A stretch of DNA of 6,531 nucleotides from Atopostipes sp964624875 (GTDB taxonomy: Bacteria; Bacillota; Bacilli; Lactobacillales; Carnobacteriaceae_A). Positions 1-6,412 of this stretch are shown here, in pieces. The stretch is taken from positions 1-6,531 of the forward strand of contig CAZUZA010000065.1 in the NCBI GenBank assembly GCA_964624875.1, in the 5' to 3' direction. The position numbers and the translations under genes were made by a program. The notes beneath the pieces are model-generated. The model was not told the DNA's origin, made no database searches, and saw nothing but the letters and a program-made list of their open reading frames with translations. Each line of letters starts with the position of its first letter. Positions within the stretch are counted from its first letter, which is position 1.

Positions 1-1310
1 CGTGGTGCTGGTGGAATATCCGTTAATTGGAATCGTCCTAATGTTTTGTTGTCTGGTGCCATTGGACGCTCACCTTGTAATACGTGAATATCTACTGCAG
101 GTTGGTTATCTGCTGCTGTAGAGAATACTTGCGATTTACTTGTAGGAATTGTTGTATTACGCTCAATTAATTTCGTAAATACGTTACCCATTGTTTCAAT
201 ACCTAATGATAAAGGTGTAACGTCTAATAGAACGATATCTTTAACGTCACCAGAAATAACGCCACCTTGAACTGCAGCACCCATCGCAACAACTTCATCT
301 GGGTTAACTGAACGGTTAGGTTCTTTACCTGTTTCTTCTTTAACTGCATCTACTACCGCAGGAATACGTGTAGATCCACCAACTAAGATAACTTCATTAA
401 TTTCTGATTGTGATAAACCTGCATCACTTAATGCACGACGAACAGGTTCTTTTGTTCTTTCAACTAAATCTTGCGTTAATTCGTCAAATTTAGCACGAGT
501 TAATGTTTGCTCTAAGTGTAATGGACCTGCTGCTCCAGCAGAGATGAATGGTAAGCTAATTTGTGTAGATGATACACTTGATAATTCTTTTTTAGCTTTC
601 TCAGCAGCATCTTTTAGACGTTGTAGAGCCATTTTGTCGCCAGATAAGTCAATACCATTATCCGATTTGAATGATGATACTAAATAATCAATAATTTTTT
701 GGTCAAAGTCATCTCCACCAAGAGAGTTATCTCCTGCTGTTGAAAGTACGTCAAATACGCCATCACCTAACTCAAGAATTGAAACGTCAAACGTTCCTCC
801 ACCCAAGTCAAATACTAAGATGATTTCTTCTGTATCATGTTTTTCTAATCCATAAGCTAATGATGCAGCTGTCGGCTCGTTAACAATACGGTCAACTTCT
901 AAACCAGCAATTGTACCAGCATCTTTTGTTGCTTGACGTTGTGAGTCGTTAAAGTATGCAGGAACTGTAATAACTGCATTTGTAACTTCTTCACCTAAGT
1001 AGTCTTCAGCATAAGCTTTTAAATGTTGTAAAATTAGTGCTGAAATTTCTTGAGGTGTGTAATCTTTACCATCTACTGTTTCTTTGTAGTTTTCACCCAT
1101 ATGTCTTTTAATTGACATGATTGTGTTCGGGTTTGTAATTGCTTGACGCTTAGCTACTTCACCAACTTGAATTTCTCCATCTTTAAATGATACGACAGAT
1201 GGTGTTGTACGATTCCCTTCTTTATTAGGGATAATTACAGGTTCGCCACCTTCAAGTACTGCAACTGCAGAGTTTGTAGTTCCTAAGTCAATACCAATAA
1301 TTTTAGCCAT
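1..1310 (-). CDS. dnaK: Molecular chaperone DnaK (Hsp70), 3' end outside the window
   Basis: ATP-driven cytosolic chaperone that binds exposed hydrophobic peptide segments, working with DnaJ and the nucleotide exchange factor GrpE. The sequence shows 436 codons, about 70% of a typical 610-residue DnaK; the C-terminal lid lies beyond position 1. Visible motifs are the phosphate-1 loop DLGTTNS (residues 8-14), the catalytic lysine in SIKR (K68), the NEPTAASLAYG segment (about 145-155), the phosphate-2 loop DLGGGTFDVS (168-177, with T173 matching the E. coli T199 site), VGGSTRIP, and the interdomain linker VLLDV (360-364) followed by TPLSLGIE. The roughly 24-residue insertion near residue 80 of proteobacterial DnaK is absent, as in Gram-positive DnaK. 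The ATG at 1310 follows a strong AAAAGGAG ribosome binding site. It is the third gene of the hrcA-grpE-dnaK operon, 88 bases after grpE, and is expected to be under HrcA/CIRCE control. No frameshift is seen. Confidence 0.98.
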   Translation of the reverse strand, partial: MAKIIGIDLGTTNSAVAVLEGGEPVIIPNKEGNRTTPSVVSFKDGEIQVGEVAKRQAITNPNTIMSIKRHMGENYKETVDGKDYTPQEISALILQHLKAYAEDYLGEEVTNAVITVPAYFNDSQRQATKDAGTIAGLEVDRIVNEPTAASLAYGLEKHDTEEIILVFDLGGGTFDVSILELGDGVFDVLSTAGDNSLGGDDFDQKIIDYLVSSFKSDNGIDLSGDKMALQRLKDAAEKAKKELSSVSSTQISLPFISAGAAGPLHLEQTLTRAKFDELTQDLVERTKEPVRRALSDAGLSQSEINEVILVGGSTRIPAVVDAVKEETGKEPNRSVNPDEVVAMGAAVQGGVISGDVKDIVLLDVTPLSLGIETMGNVFTKLIERNTTIPTSKSQVFSTAADNQPAVDIHVLQGERPMAPDNKTLGRFQLTDIPPAP

Positions 1311-1319
1311 GTAAAATTT

Positions 1320-1327
1320 CTCCTTTT
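1320..1327 (-). promoter_or_regulatory. Strong ribosome binding site of dnaK
   Basis: AAAAGGAG on the minus strand lies 9 bases before the dnaK ATG, a near-ideal Shine-Dalgarno sequence. It is clearly stronger than the sites in front of the TTG-started grpE and ribF, which fits the high DnaK output needed relative to GrpE. Confidence 0.85.
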
Positions 1328-1370
1328 AAAAAATATTATTTATCAAAGATTCTTTAATTATTTTAGCTCA

Positions 1371-1389
1371 TAAGGGGGATAATCCCTTA
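1371..1389 (-). repeat. Inverted repeat between grpE and dnaK
   Basis: TAAGGG and CCCTTA form a 6-bp inverted repeat with a 7-base loop in the 88-base grpE-dnaK gap; an alternative register is GGGA-TTA-TCCC. It begins 9 bases past the grpE stop. No T-run follows on the minus strand, so it does not look like a terminator. It could shield the grpE mRNA 3' end or mark a processing site, but that is inference. Confidence 0.4.
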
Positions 1390-1398
1390 GTGCATTTT

Positions 1399-1920
1399 TT
1401 ATTGAGTTACTGTTACTTTTGAAGCACGTAGAACGCGATCATGTAACTTATAACCTTTTTCATATACTTGTGCAACTACGCCGCTTTCTTGTCCTTCTTC
1501 AGCTGGGACTTGAGCGTATGCTTCGTGGAAATTCGGATCAAATGGCTGTCCTTCTGAATCTATCTCTTCAATACCATTTGCTTCCAATGCTCTTACAAAA
1601 GAGTCTAAGACCATTTGAACACCTTGTTTTAAGCTTTGTCCAGCTTCATCAGAAACCTCCGTATCCAAAGCACGTTCTAAGTTGTCAATAACTGGTAAAA
1701 TATCTTTTCCTAAATCTTGTGAGCGATAGCGAATTAATTGTTCCCGCGTTTCTTTGTTTCTTCTCACGATATTTTGTAACTCAGCATTGACACGTAGATA
1801 TTTATCCTCTAACTCATCAACTTGTTCTTTTAATGCAGAAACCTCATCATTTTGATCTGTTTCTACAACAACTTCTTCTTGAAGTTCATCTTGCTCTAAA
1901 TCTTTTCCTTTATCAGTCAA
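1399..1920 (-). CDS. grpE: Nucleotide exchange factor GrpE
   Basis: GrpE is the homodimeric cochaperone that releases ADP from DnaK in the cytosol. The 173-residue protein has the usual layout: an acidic, probably disordered N terminus (about 1-25), a long charged helix for dimerisation (about 27-70, LKEQVDELEDKYLRVNAELQ and on), the segment ILPVIDNLERAL (74-85), and a C-terminal beta-wing head with the family signature FDPNFHEA (127-134) and ESGVVAQVYEKGYKLHDRVL (145-164). The start codon is TTG: an in-frame TGA sits four codons upstream, no ATG or GTG lies between, and the site AAAGGTGAGG ends 10 bases before it. It is 73 bases after hrcA and upstream of dnaK in the same operon. The weak start codon may lower GrpE output relative to DnaK; this is inference. 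Confidence 0.97.
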   Translation of the reverse strand: MTDKGKDLEQDELQEEVVVETDQNDEVSALKEQVDELEDKYLRVNAELQNIVRRNKETREQLIRYRSQDLGKDILPVIDNLERALDTEVSDEAGQSLKQGVQMVLDSFVRALEANGIEEIDSEGQPFDPNFHEAYAQVPAEEGQESGVVAQVYEKGYKLHDRVLRASKVTVTQ

Positions 1921-1930
1921 AGTTATCCAA

Positions 1931-1940
1931 CCTCACCTTT
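1931..1940 (-). promoter_or_regulatory. Ribosome binding site fixing the TTG start of grpE
   Basis: AAAGGTGAGG on the minus strand resembles the 16S-complementary AAAGGAGGTG and is placed 10 bases ahead of TTG at 1920. With the in-frame TGA upstream (inside this same site), it leaves TTG as the only reasonable start for grpE. Confidence 0.7.
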
Positions 1941-1993
1941 CTACAATACTAAACAATAGTAGCATACTCCTTGTTTAATTTAAATCGAGATTA

Positions 1994-3031
1994 TTAATCT
2001 AAATAAAAATCTTCTAGCTTATCCAAAATCTCGTCTCGTAATAATTGAATTCGACCAACAGTCGAATCATAAGTCATGTTTGTAGGACCTAATACCGCAA
2101 TGAAGCCACCACCGAAGTGATCATCCGCATAAGGAAGTGTAATTAGTGAAAAAGGCTCAAACAGCTGGTTTTTCAACTCATTTCCAATTCGAATATCAAT
2201 TGATTGTTGTTCATCATACATAGATTGAAAAAGTGAAATTAAATTCACTTCATTATCTAGTAGTCTGTATAAGTCTTTAACCTGGTGATTCGCCATGTTT
2301 TCAGTGAAATCAAGTAAATTTATTTTTCCAGATACAAACATTTGGTCTTCTCGAGGTCGAAACAGCGTTGTTTCAAACATCCCTGTAACATCCCAATTTA
2401 GCGCGAGATATTTCTCAAACATTTTAGGCAAATCATTCTGCAGTGCATAATACACTGTCGCTAGTGACTCACCTACAAGATTTTTGTTCATAAAGTCTGT
2501 TACTTGTTGCAGATGTACGGGCTGTAAATCTGCTGGTATTTTAAACAGCATATTTTGAACATCGTAATGGTCTAATTGCAAGACTAGCATCATTTGCTTA
2601 TTATTTAAGGGAACGATTTTAAAACCTGTTAGTCTACCTGACTTTGACTGTGGTCCTAAAACAATCGCTGTGTAATTTGTCAAATCAGATAATAGCTCAG
2701 CTGATTTATAAAATACATCACTTAATTGATACAAATGGCCATTCATTAATTGCTTAATTTGAATACGTTCTTTTTCTTGAACAGATTTTGGTCGCATCAA
2801 ATGATCAACATAAAAACGATAACCTTTCACAGATGGTATTCTACCAGATGAACTATGCACCTTTTGGATATAACCTAATTCCTCAAGGACACTCATCTCA
2901 TTCCGAATAGTCGCTGAACTTGCGTCAACAGAACCATCTTCGACTAGTATTTTAGAGCTAACTGGCTCACCGTTTTCAGTAAAATAATCAATTATTTTAT
3001 ATAAGATTAATAATTGCCTCTGTGTCAACAT
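1994..3031 (-). CDS. hrcA: Heat-inducible transcription repressor HrcA
   Basis: HrcA is the dimeric repressor of class I heat-shock genes; it binds CIRCE and depends on GroEL for folding, so it senses free chaperone. The 345-residue product begins MLTQRQLLIL like other HrcA proteins (about 340-350 residues). An N-terminal winged helix (about 1-78) contains SSATIRNEMSVLEELGYIQK (38-57), then HSSSGRIPS and KGYRFYVD (69-76). A GAF-like core follows, and the C terminus carries GGGFIAVLGPTNMTYDSTVG and the closing helix. A longer reading from TTG at 3061 would add ten residues (including CC) without family support. The ATG at 3031 is preferred because AAAGGA lies 9 bases before it. It is the first gene of the hrcA-grpE-dnaK operon and should repress itself through the CIRCE at 3077-3103. 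Confidence 0.97.
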   Translation of the reverse strand: MLTQRQLLILYKIIDYFTENGEPVSSKILVEDGSVDASSATIRNEMSVLEELGYIQKVHSSSGRIPSVKGYRFYVDHLMRPKSVQEKERIQIKQLMNGHLYQLSDVFYKSAELLSDLTNYTAIVLGPQSKSGRLTGFKIVPLNNKQMMLVLQLDHYDVQNMLFKIPADLQPVHLQQVTDFMNKNLVGESLATVYYALQNDLPKMFEKYLALNWDVTGMFETTLFRPREDQMFVSGKINLLDFTENMANHQVKDLYRLLDNEVNLISLFQSMYDEQQSIDIRIGNELKNQLFEPFSLITLPYADDHFGGGFIAVLGPTNMTYDSTVGRIQLLRDEILDKLEDFYLD

Positions 3032-3040
3032 TGCGCAACA

Positions 3041-3046
3041 TCCTTT
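3041..3046 (-). promoter_or_regulatory. Ribosome binding site that decides the hrcA start
   Basis: AAAGGA on the minus strand is 9 bases ahead of ATG at 3031. No comparable site precedes the upstream in-frame TTG at 3061, so the shorter 345-residue HrcA is chosen. Confidence 0.75.
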
Positions 3047-3076
3047 CGCTATTGAAGACAACTACTTCTCAACAAA

Positions 3077-3103
3077 TTAGCACTCGAACGATTCGAGTGC
3101 TAA
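3077..3103 (-). promoter_or_regulatory. CIRCE operator (HrcA binding site)
   Basis: TTAGCACTC (3077-3085), a 9-base spacer and GAGTGCTAA (3095-3103) match the CIRCE consensus at every position. The spacer GAACGATTC is itself symmetric, so the palindrome extends to 12-bp arms around a 3-base centre. The site begins about 5 bases downstream of the predicted transcription start and ends 45 bases before the hrcA ATG, the usual place for HrcA autorepression. It is the only CIRCE in the window and no CtsR box was seen nearby. Confidence 0.97.
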
Positions 3104-3114
3104 TCAGTACATAT

Positions 3115-3143
3115 AATTTAACAAAATTAGGTTATTCTGTCAA
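3115..3143 (-). promoter_or_regulatory. SigA-type promoter of hrcA-grpE-dnaK
   Basis: On the minus strand a perfect -35 TTGACA (3143-3138) is followed after 17 bases by an extended -10, TGT then TAAATT (3120-3115), with four of six -10 matches. The predicted start is near 3108, just before CIRCE. A run of seven A (3162-3156) lies about 48-54 bases upstream of the start, where an UP element would contact RNA polymerase alpha subunits. This is the expected layout of a strong housekeeping promoter held down by HrcA. Confidence 0.85.
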
Positions 3144-3167
3144 TGTTTAAGACCCTTTTTTTAAGAA

Positions 3168-3199
3168 TATAGTGTGAATTTTAAGCGAAAAATTCTATA
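3168..3199 (-). repeat. AT-rich inverted repeat after ribF
   Basis: GAATTTT (3176-3182) and AAAATTC (3189-3195) form a 7-bp stem with a 6-base loop; TATAG (3168-3172) and CTATA (3195-3199) could extend it with a bulge. It starts a few bases after the ribF stop, where a terminator is expected. No T-run follows on the minus strand; an A-run does. At best it is a weak terminator, so truB-ribF transcripts may read into hrcA. Confidence 0.35.
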
Positions 3200-3204
3200 T
3201 TAAA

Positions 3205-4143
3205 CTATTCAGACAATATTGCTAATGTATCCTCTTTATCTTGGTCTAATTGGTCTATTAAAGCCTGTGCGCTATCAAACTTCACTTCTCCTCTTAAGTA
3301 CTTGACCCATTCAATGACGACGTCGTCACCATAAATTTGGTCATTAAAATCGAATATGTTCACTTCCACAGATAAATTCTTCTGATCTGTAAAAGTAACG
3401 TTATAGCCTACGGAAGCCATTCCATCATATTTCTTGCCCTTAACCGTAAGGCGTACGGCATAAACACCAATTTTTGGTAGTAGAGAAGAAGGATGTGAGA
3501 ATATATTTGCTGTTGGATAACCCAACTCACGCCCTCTTGCGTCTCCATGAACAACAAAGCCCACAGTTTCATAGTTGTACCCAAGCATTTGATTCGCTTT
3601 TGTTAGTTCACCGTTTCGAATATAGGTACGAATAGAAGTTGAGCTGATCGAACCATTCGCGACTTTTTCTTCACCTACTTGAACAATTTCAAATTGATTT
3701 TTTGAATAATGTGGTAAATGCTTCATTGATGCAACTTCTGGCTTCCCGTATGTATAGTCATAGCCTGCGACAACAACTTTAGCATTCCAATCAATAATAT
3801 ATTGGTCGACAAAATCTTGGGGAGCTAAATTACCAAACTCTGAGTTAAAGAATACTTCATAAGTTACATCAACTCCCAAATCAGCAATACGTTGGTATTT
3901 TTGTTCGGGTAATGTCAAATAGTGATGTGCATCCAAACTCATCTTTTGGTAAATAAGTTTTGGTCGACGATTAAAGGTCATTAGGACGGCTTGTAGATTT
4001 CGCTCTCTAGCAATCTTAACCCCTTCTTTAATTACTTTTTGATGAGCTAAATGCACCCCATCAAAGAAACCAAGTATTAATACGGCTTCATCATTTATAA
4101 TTTTACTTTTATCATATGGATGTGATAGTTTTATTAATTCCAA
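3205..4143 (-). CDS. ribF: Bifunctional riboflavin kinase/FAD synthetase RibF
   Basis: RibF phosphorylates riboflavin to FMN and adenylylates FMN to FAD in the cytosol. The 312-residue length is normal for the two-domain enzyme. The N-terminal nucleotidyltransferase domain (about 1-180) has GFFDGVHLAHQ (25-35), a variant of the HxGH motif with Ala33 where Gly is usual, then TFNRRP (56-61), GYDYTYGK (127-134) and SISSTSIR (165-172). The C-terminal flavokinase domain (about 190-312) has HGDARGRELGYPTANI (199-214), GVYAV (226-230), SVGYNVTF (244-251) and VEVNIFDFNDQIYG (259-272). The start is TTG: an in-frame TAG lies two codons upstream, and AGGTG overlapping the truB stop is 6 bases before it. 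The 9-base gap after truB suggests translational coupling. No FMN riboswitch is present, in keeping with a housekeeping rather than biosynthetic role. Confidence 0.96.
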   Translation of the reverse strand: MELIKLSHPYDKSKIINDEAVLILGFFDGVHLAHQKVIKEGVKIARERNLQAVLMTFNRRPKLIYQKMSLDAHHYLTLPEQKYQRIADLGVDVTYEVFFNSEFGNLAPQDFVDQYIIDWNAKVVVAGYDYTYGKPEVASMKHLPHYSKNQFEIVQVGEEKVANGSISSTSIRTYIRNGELTKANQMLGYNYETVGFVVHGDARGRELGYPTANIFSHPSSLLPKIGVYAVRLTVKGKKYDGMASVGYNVTFTDQKNLSVEVNIFDFNDQIYGDDVVIEWVKYLRGEVKFDSAQALIDQLDQDKEDTLAILSE

Positions 4144-4149
4144 TTTCTA

Positions 4150-4154
4150 CACCT
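4150..4154 (-). promoter_or_regulatory. Ribosome binding site of ribF overlapping the truB stop
   Basis: AGGTG on the minus strand begins inside the truB TAG stop (4155-4153) and lies 6 bases before the ribF TTG. This places ribF initiation directly behind ribosomes finishing truB, as expected for coupled translation. Confidence 0.55.
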
Positions 4155-5070
4155 ACAGTTCTGTTTTAAACATTTTTCGTGGTTTTAACATATTTTCTTT
4201 ACTTGGATGTTTGTCATATAGAGAGACAATTTCGCCTGAATATTTTAACAATACTGGATAACTTGTTGCATTTAAGTCTTCCGTATTCAATAAAGCACCA
4301 TTTTTAACTTTTCCCCATAACTCTTCGGTAAGAATTATTTCTGGAAACGCATCTAAACCGTAATCTATCGGTAAGAGGACTTCTGCTAATTTATCTTCTG
4401 CAACAATTTCTTGAAGTTGTTTTAAAGTAATTGTTTGATCTGCTGAAATTGCTCCACTTTTTATACGTGTTAATTCAGACATATGTGCTGGATAACCTAA
4501 ATGCTTTCCAATATCGACAGCTAAAGTTCTGATATACGTTCCTTTGCTACACGATACATCAAAAGAGAAAGTCAGCGTTTTCACTTCATGATCGTAAGAA
4601 ACTTCTGACGTGCGCTTTAAGCTATAGATTTCGACTTCTCTAGATGGTCGTTCAATTTCAATTCCTTCAAATGCATACTCATATAGACGCTTCCCGTTGA
4701 TTTTCACTGCTGAAAACATAGGAGGAGTTTGTTCGATTTTACCAATAAAAGATTGAAGAGCGTCATCTACTAATGCTTCAGCGATCTTCTCAGTCACATC
4801 TTTCCGCTCCACAACTTCACCACTGGCATCTTCAGTAGCCGTTGAAAAGCCTAATGTTACTTCACCAGAATATGTTTTATCGCCTTCTAGCATAAACTCT
4901 AAGACCTTAGTCGCTGAACCAATCGCAATTGGTAAAACACCTTCAACTTCTGGATCAAGCGTTCCTGCATGCCCTACTTTTTTTATTCCAATTATATGAC
5001 GAACTTTCCTAACACAACCAAAACTTGTCATCCCTTTTTCTTTCCAAAGGGGTAAGATTCCTTCTATCAT
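4153..5070 (-). CDS. truB: tRNA pseudouridine(55) synthase TruB
   Basis: TruB isomerises U55 to pseudouridine in the T-loop of elongator tRNAs and also helps tRNA folding. The 305-residue protein carries the family motifs in order: LPLWKEKGMTS (6-16), the catalytic loop GHAGTLDPEVEGVLP (33-47) with nucleophile Asp39, DKTY (64-67), QTPPMFSAVKINGKRLYEYA (114-133), the CSKGTYIRTLAVDIG motif (174-188), and a C-terminal PUA-like segment ending near NMLKPRKMF (293-301). The motif after YEYA reads FEG where many TruB proteins have REG, a minor variation. ATG at 5070 gives the standard N terminus, though the ribosome binding site (GAAGTGA) is weak and close. In many relatives rbfA lies directly upstream; here a divergent gene does, so truB-ribF must start from its own promoter. 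Confidence 0.97.
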   Translation of the reverse strand: MIEGILPLWKEKGMTSFGCVRKVRHIIGIKKVGHAGTLDPEVEGVLPIAIGSATKVLEFMLEGDKTYSGEVTLGFSTATEDASGEVVERKDVTEKIAEALVDDALQSFIGKIEQTPPMFSAVKINGKRLYEYAFEGIEIERPSREVEIYSLKRTSEVSYDHEVKTLTFSFDVSCSKGTYIRTLAVDIGKHLGYPAHMSELTRIKSGAISADQTITLKQLQEIVAEDKLAEVLLPIDYGLDAFPEIILTEELWGKVKNGALLNTEDLNATSYPVLLKYSGEIVSLYDKHPSKENMLKPRKMFKTEL

Positions 5071-5082
5071 AATTCACTTCGT

Positions 5083-5103
5083 TTCTATATCATAGTCATA
5101 GAA
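5083..5103 (-). repeat. Inverted repeat in the truB leader
   Basis: TTCTAT (5083-5088) and ATAGAA (5098-5103) are perfect 6-base inverted arms 9 bases apart, covering the predicted truB transcription start. A second ATAGAA lies at 5124-5129 on the plus strand. Spacing and length would suit a repressor site or a small leader hairpin, but AT-rich DNA gives such repeats by chance. Confidence 0.3.
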
Positions 5104-5104
5104 T

Positions 5105-5110
5105 ATTGTA
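5105..5110 (-). promoter_or_regulatory. Candidate extended -10 promoter of truB-ribF
   Basis: TACAAT preceded by TGT on the minus strand gives an extended -10 element with five of six -10 matches. No good -35 lies 16-18 bases upstream, which extended -10 promoters tolerate. The predicted start near 5098 would leave a leader of about 28 bases before the truB ATG. A promoter is needed here because the upstream gene is divergent. Confidence 0.5.
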
Positions 5111-5178
5111 ACATAATTTATGCATAGAAATATGATGGAAGTTAATTTTCTCCACATAGTACCTCGATTCTACAAAAA

Positions 5179-5192
5179 TAATAGCGTTTACA
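5179..5192 (-). promoter_or_regulatory. Candidate CcpA-binding cre site
   Basis: TGTAAACGCTATTA on the minus strand matches the cre consensus TGWAANCGNTNWCA except for T instead of C at position 13. It sits in the 193-base spacer between divergent truB and the release-factor-like gene. Its centre is about 61 bases upstream of the predicted start of the plus-strand gene, a position known for CcpA activation (as at ackA), and about 87 bases upstream of the predicted truB start. Function is inferred from the match alone. Confidence 0.5.
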
Positions 5193-5212
5193 GCGTCTTG
5201 CTTTAAAATTAT

Positions 5213-5240
5213 TAGACCTTCATGTTATGATTTGTATGAT
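5213..5240 (+). promoter_or_regulatory. Candidate promoter of the release-factor-like gene
   Basis: TAGACC (5213-5218, four of six matches to TTGACA) and TATGAT (5235-5240, five of six to TATAAT) are 16 bases apart. An overlapping -10 choice is GATAAT (5238-5243). The start would be near 5247, leaving a leader of only about 17 bases, so the ribosome binding site would lie at the very 5' end of the message. An earlier start cannot be excluded. Confidence 0.4.
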
Positions 5241-5263
5241 AATACAGAAAGGTAGGGATATTT

Positions 5264-6403
5264 ATGAAACAATTATTTTCTTTTCCGACGAGTGAACTAC
5301 AACAAGACACAGTTTATGTAACGTTAGCGATGGAGTTACACGCTACGACATTAACAAACGACAAAGATCGAATTCAATTCGAAAACTTAGTCAGTGAGGC
5401 GAAGAAAAAATTAACAGATTCAGATTGGGACGAGAAAACTCAACTTTTAGAGCAGCTTGAGGTTGTAAGTCAAAACCAAGATAGCTTGATTCAGTCACTT
5501 GGTGGTTTAACAATTTATATAACGCCTGATGACATCTATTTCTATCACCTAGCTATCGCTGTTCAAGATCGAGTTCGCATTAGTAAAATACCTTATGTTT
5601 TACCTTTAGCCTATAATTATCAATATACACGCGAATATAACTTATTACTTTTAAATAGAGAAAGTATTCGTTTATTTGAAGGTCGTGGCAGTAAACTTGA
5701 GGAATTACCTATCAGTGAAATTAAAGATGCCCCCGTTGATTTAGAAACTGCTTTGGGTACTGAAAAAGAAGGTGGAAACCTAAACTTTGGTACGTATAGT
5801 AGTGGCCAAAGTGGTCGAGGATCTACTCAATTCTTCCACGGACATAGCGAAGCGAGTGAAGAAAAAGATATAGACCGTGATCGCTACTTCAGAATGGTTG
5901 ATAGTTTTGTTTATGATAATTATTCAAACGAGACAAAATTACCACTTATTGTCTACTCTGTTGAAGAAAACCTAGCATTATTTAACGAACTATCAAATAA
6001 TGAATACCTAAGTCAAACAGGTATTAATGGTTCCGCTGCAAACTTGAAGAACAACGAAATAGAAAAACGAGTAGCTGAAACTATTGATGAAATTATTGCA
6101 TACCAGAGAAATGAGTTATTAGACGAACTTAAAGAAACATCTCCCGATAACCGTATCGAGAATATTCCAGATGATTTAACGTCTGCTGCCTTACAAGGAC
6201 GTATTGAAAAATTGTATGTCGGAAAAGGGTTTGAAATTCCAGGTACGATTACAGATGAAGGTAGGTATGATCCGAATGACGAACGCAATGACTTTATCTC
6301 AAGAATGGTTCATAATGTCTTGCAAACACAAGGTGAAGTTTATATTCTAGATGATAATGAAACGTTAGAGAACATGCCGATTGCAGCAAGACTTAGATAT
6401 TAA
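5264..6403 (+). CDS. Release-factor-like protein of the baeRF (bacterial eRF1-related) superfamily
   Basis: The 379-residue soluble protein has no signal peptide or membrane segment. Its layout fits the bacterial relatives of archaeo-eukaryotic release factor eRF1, a set defined by comparative genomics and thought to act on ribosomes or peptidyl-tRNA. Support comes from family-like stretches: YITPDDIYFYHL and PYVLPL in the N-terminal part (about 85-115), YNLLLLNRESIRLFEG (125-140) opening an RNase H-like middle domain, a Gly/Ser-rich loop with SGQSGRGSTQFFHGH (180-194), RYFRMVD (207-213), then an L7Ae-like C-terminal domain with LPLIVYSVEENLALFNELS (226-244), GRIEKLYVGKG (312-322) and the ending MPIAARLRY. 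SGQ occupies roughly the place of the eRF1 GGQ. ATG at 5264 follows AAAGG with an 11-base gap. It is transcribed alone, divergent from truB and closed by a terminator. Biochemical function and target are unknown. Superfamily assignment is fairly secure, subfamily (perhaps family 3) is not. Confidence 0.72.
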   Translation: MKQLFSFPTSELQQDTVYVTLAMELHATTLTNDKDRIQFENLVSEAKKKLTDSDWDEKTQLLEQLEVVSQNQDSLIQSLGGLTIYITPDDIYFYHLAIAVQDRVRISKIPYVLPLAYNYQYTREYNLLLLNRESIRLFEGRGSKLEELPISEIKDAPVDLETALGTEKEGGNLNFGTYSSGQSGRGSTQFFHGHSEASEEKDIDRDRYFRMVDSFVYDNYSNETKLPLIVYSVEENLALFNELSNNEYLSQTGINGSAANLKNNEIEKRVAETIDEIIAYQRNELLDELKETSPDNRIENIPDDLTSAALQGRIEKLYVGKGFEIPGTITDEGRYDPNDERNDFISRMVHNVLQTQGEVYILDDNETLENMPIAARLRY

Positions 6404-6412
6404 GCCAAAACT

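Noticed and set aside
1311..1398. Possible internal promoter for dnaK
   Set aside because: AT-rich TAATAT-like stretches occur but no -35 at proper spacing was found.
1419..1691. Open frame of 90 codons on the plus strand
   Set aside because: Antisense to grpE, no ribosome binding site or recognisable protein; a shadow of the real gene.
3032..3061. Ten-residue N-terminal extension of HrcA from TTG
   Set aside because: HrcA proteins begin at MLT(N/Q)RQ, and the AAAGGA site fits the ATG at 3031.
3144..3204. CtsR box or FMN riboswitch around hrcA/ribF
   Set aside because: No GGTCAAA direct repeat and no conserved FMN aptamer segments are visible.
6013..6288. Open frame of 91 codons on the minus strand
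   Set aside because: Antisense to the release-factor-like gene; serine-rich composition is typical of a shadow frame.
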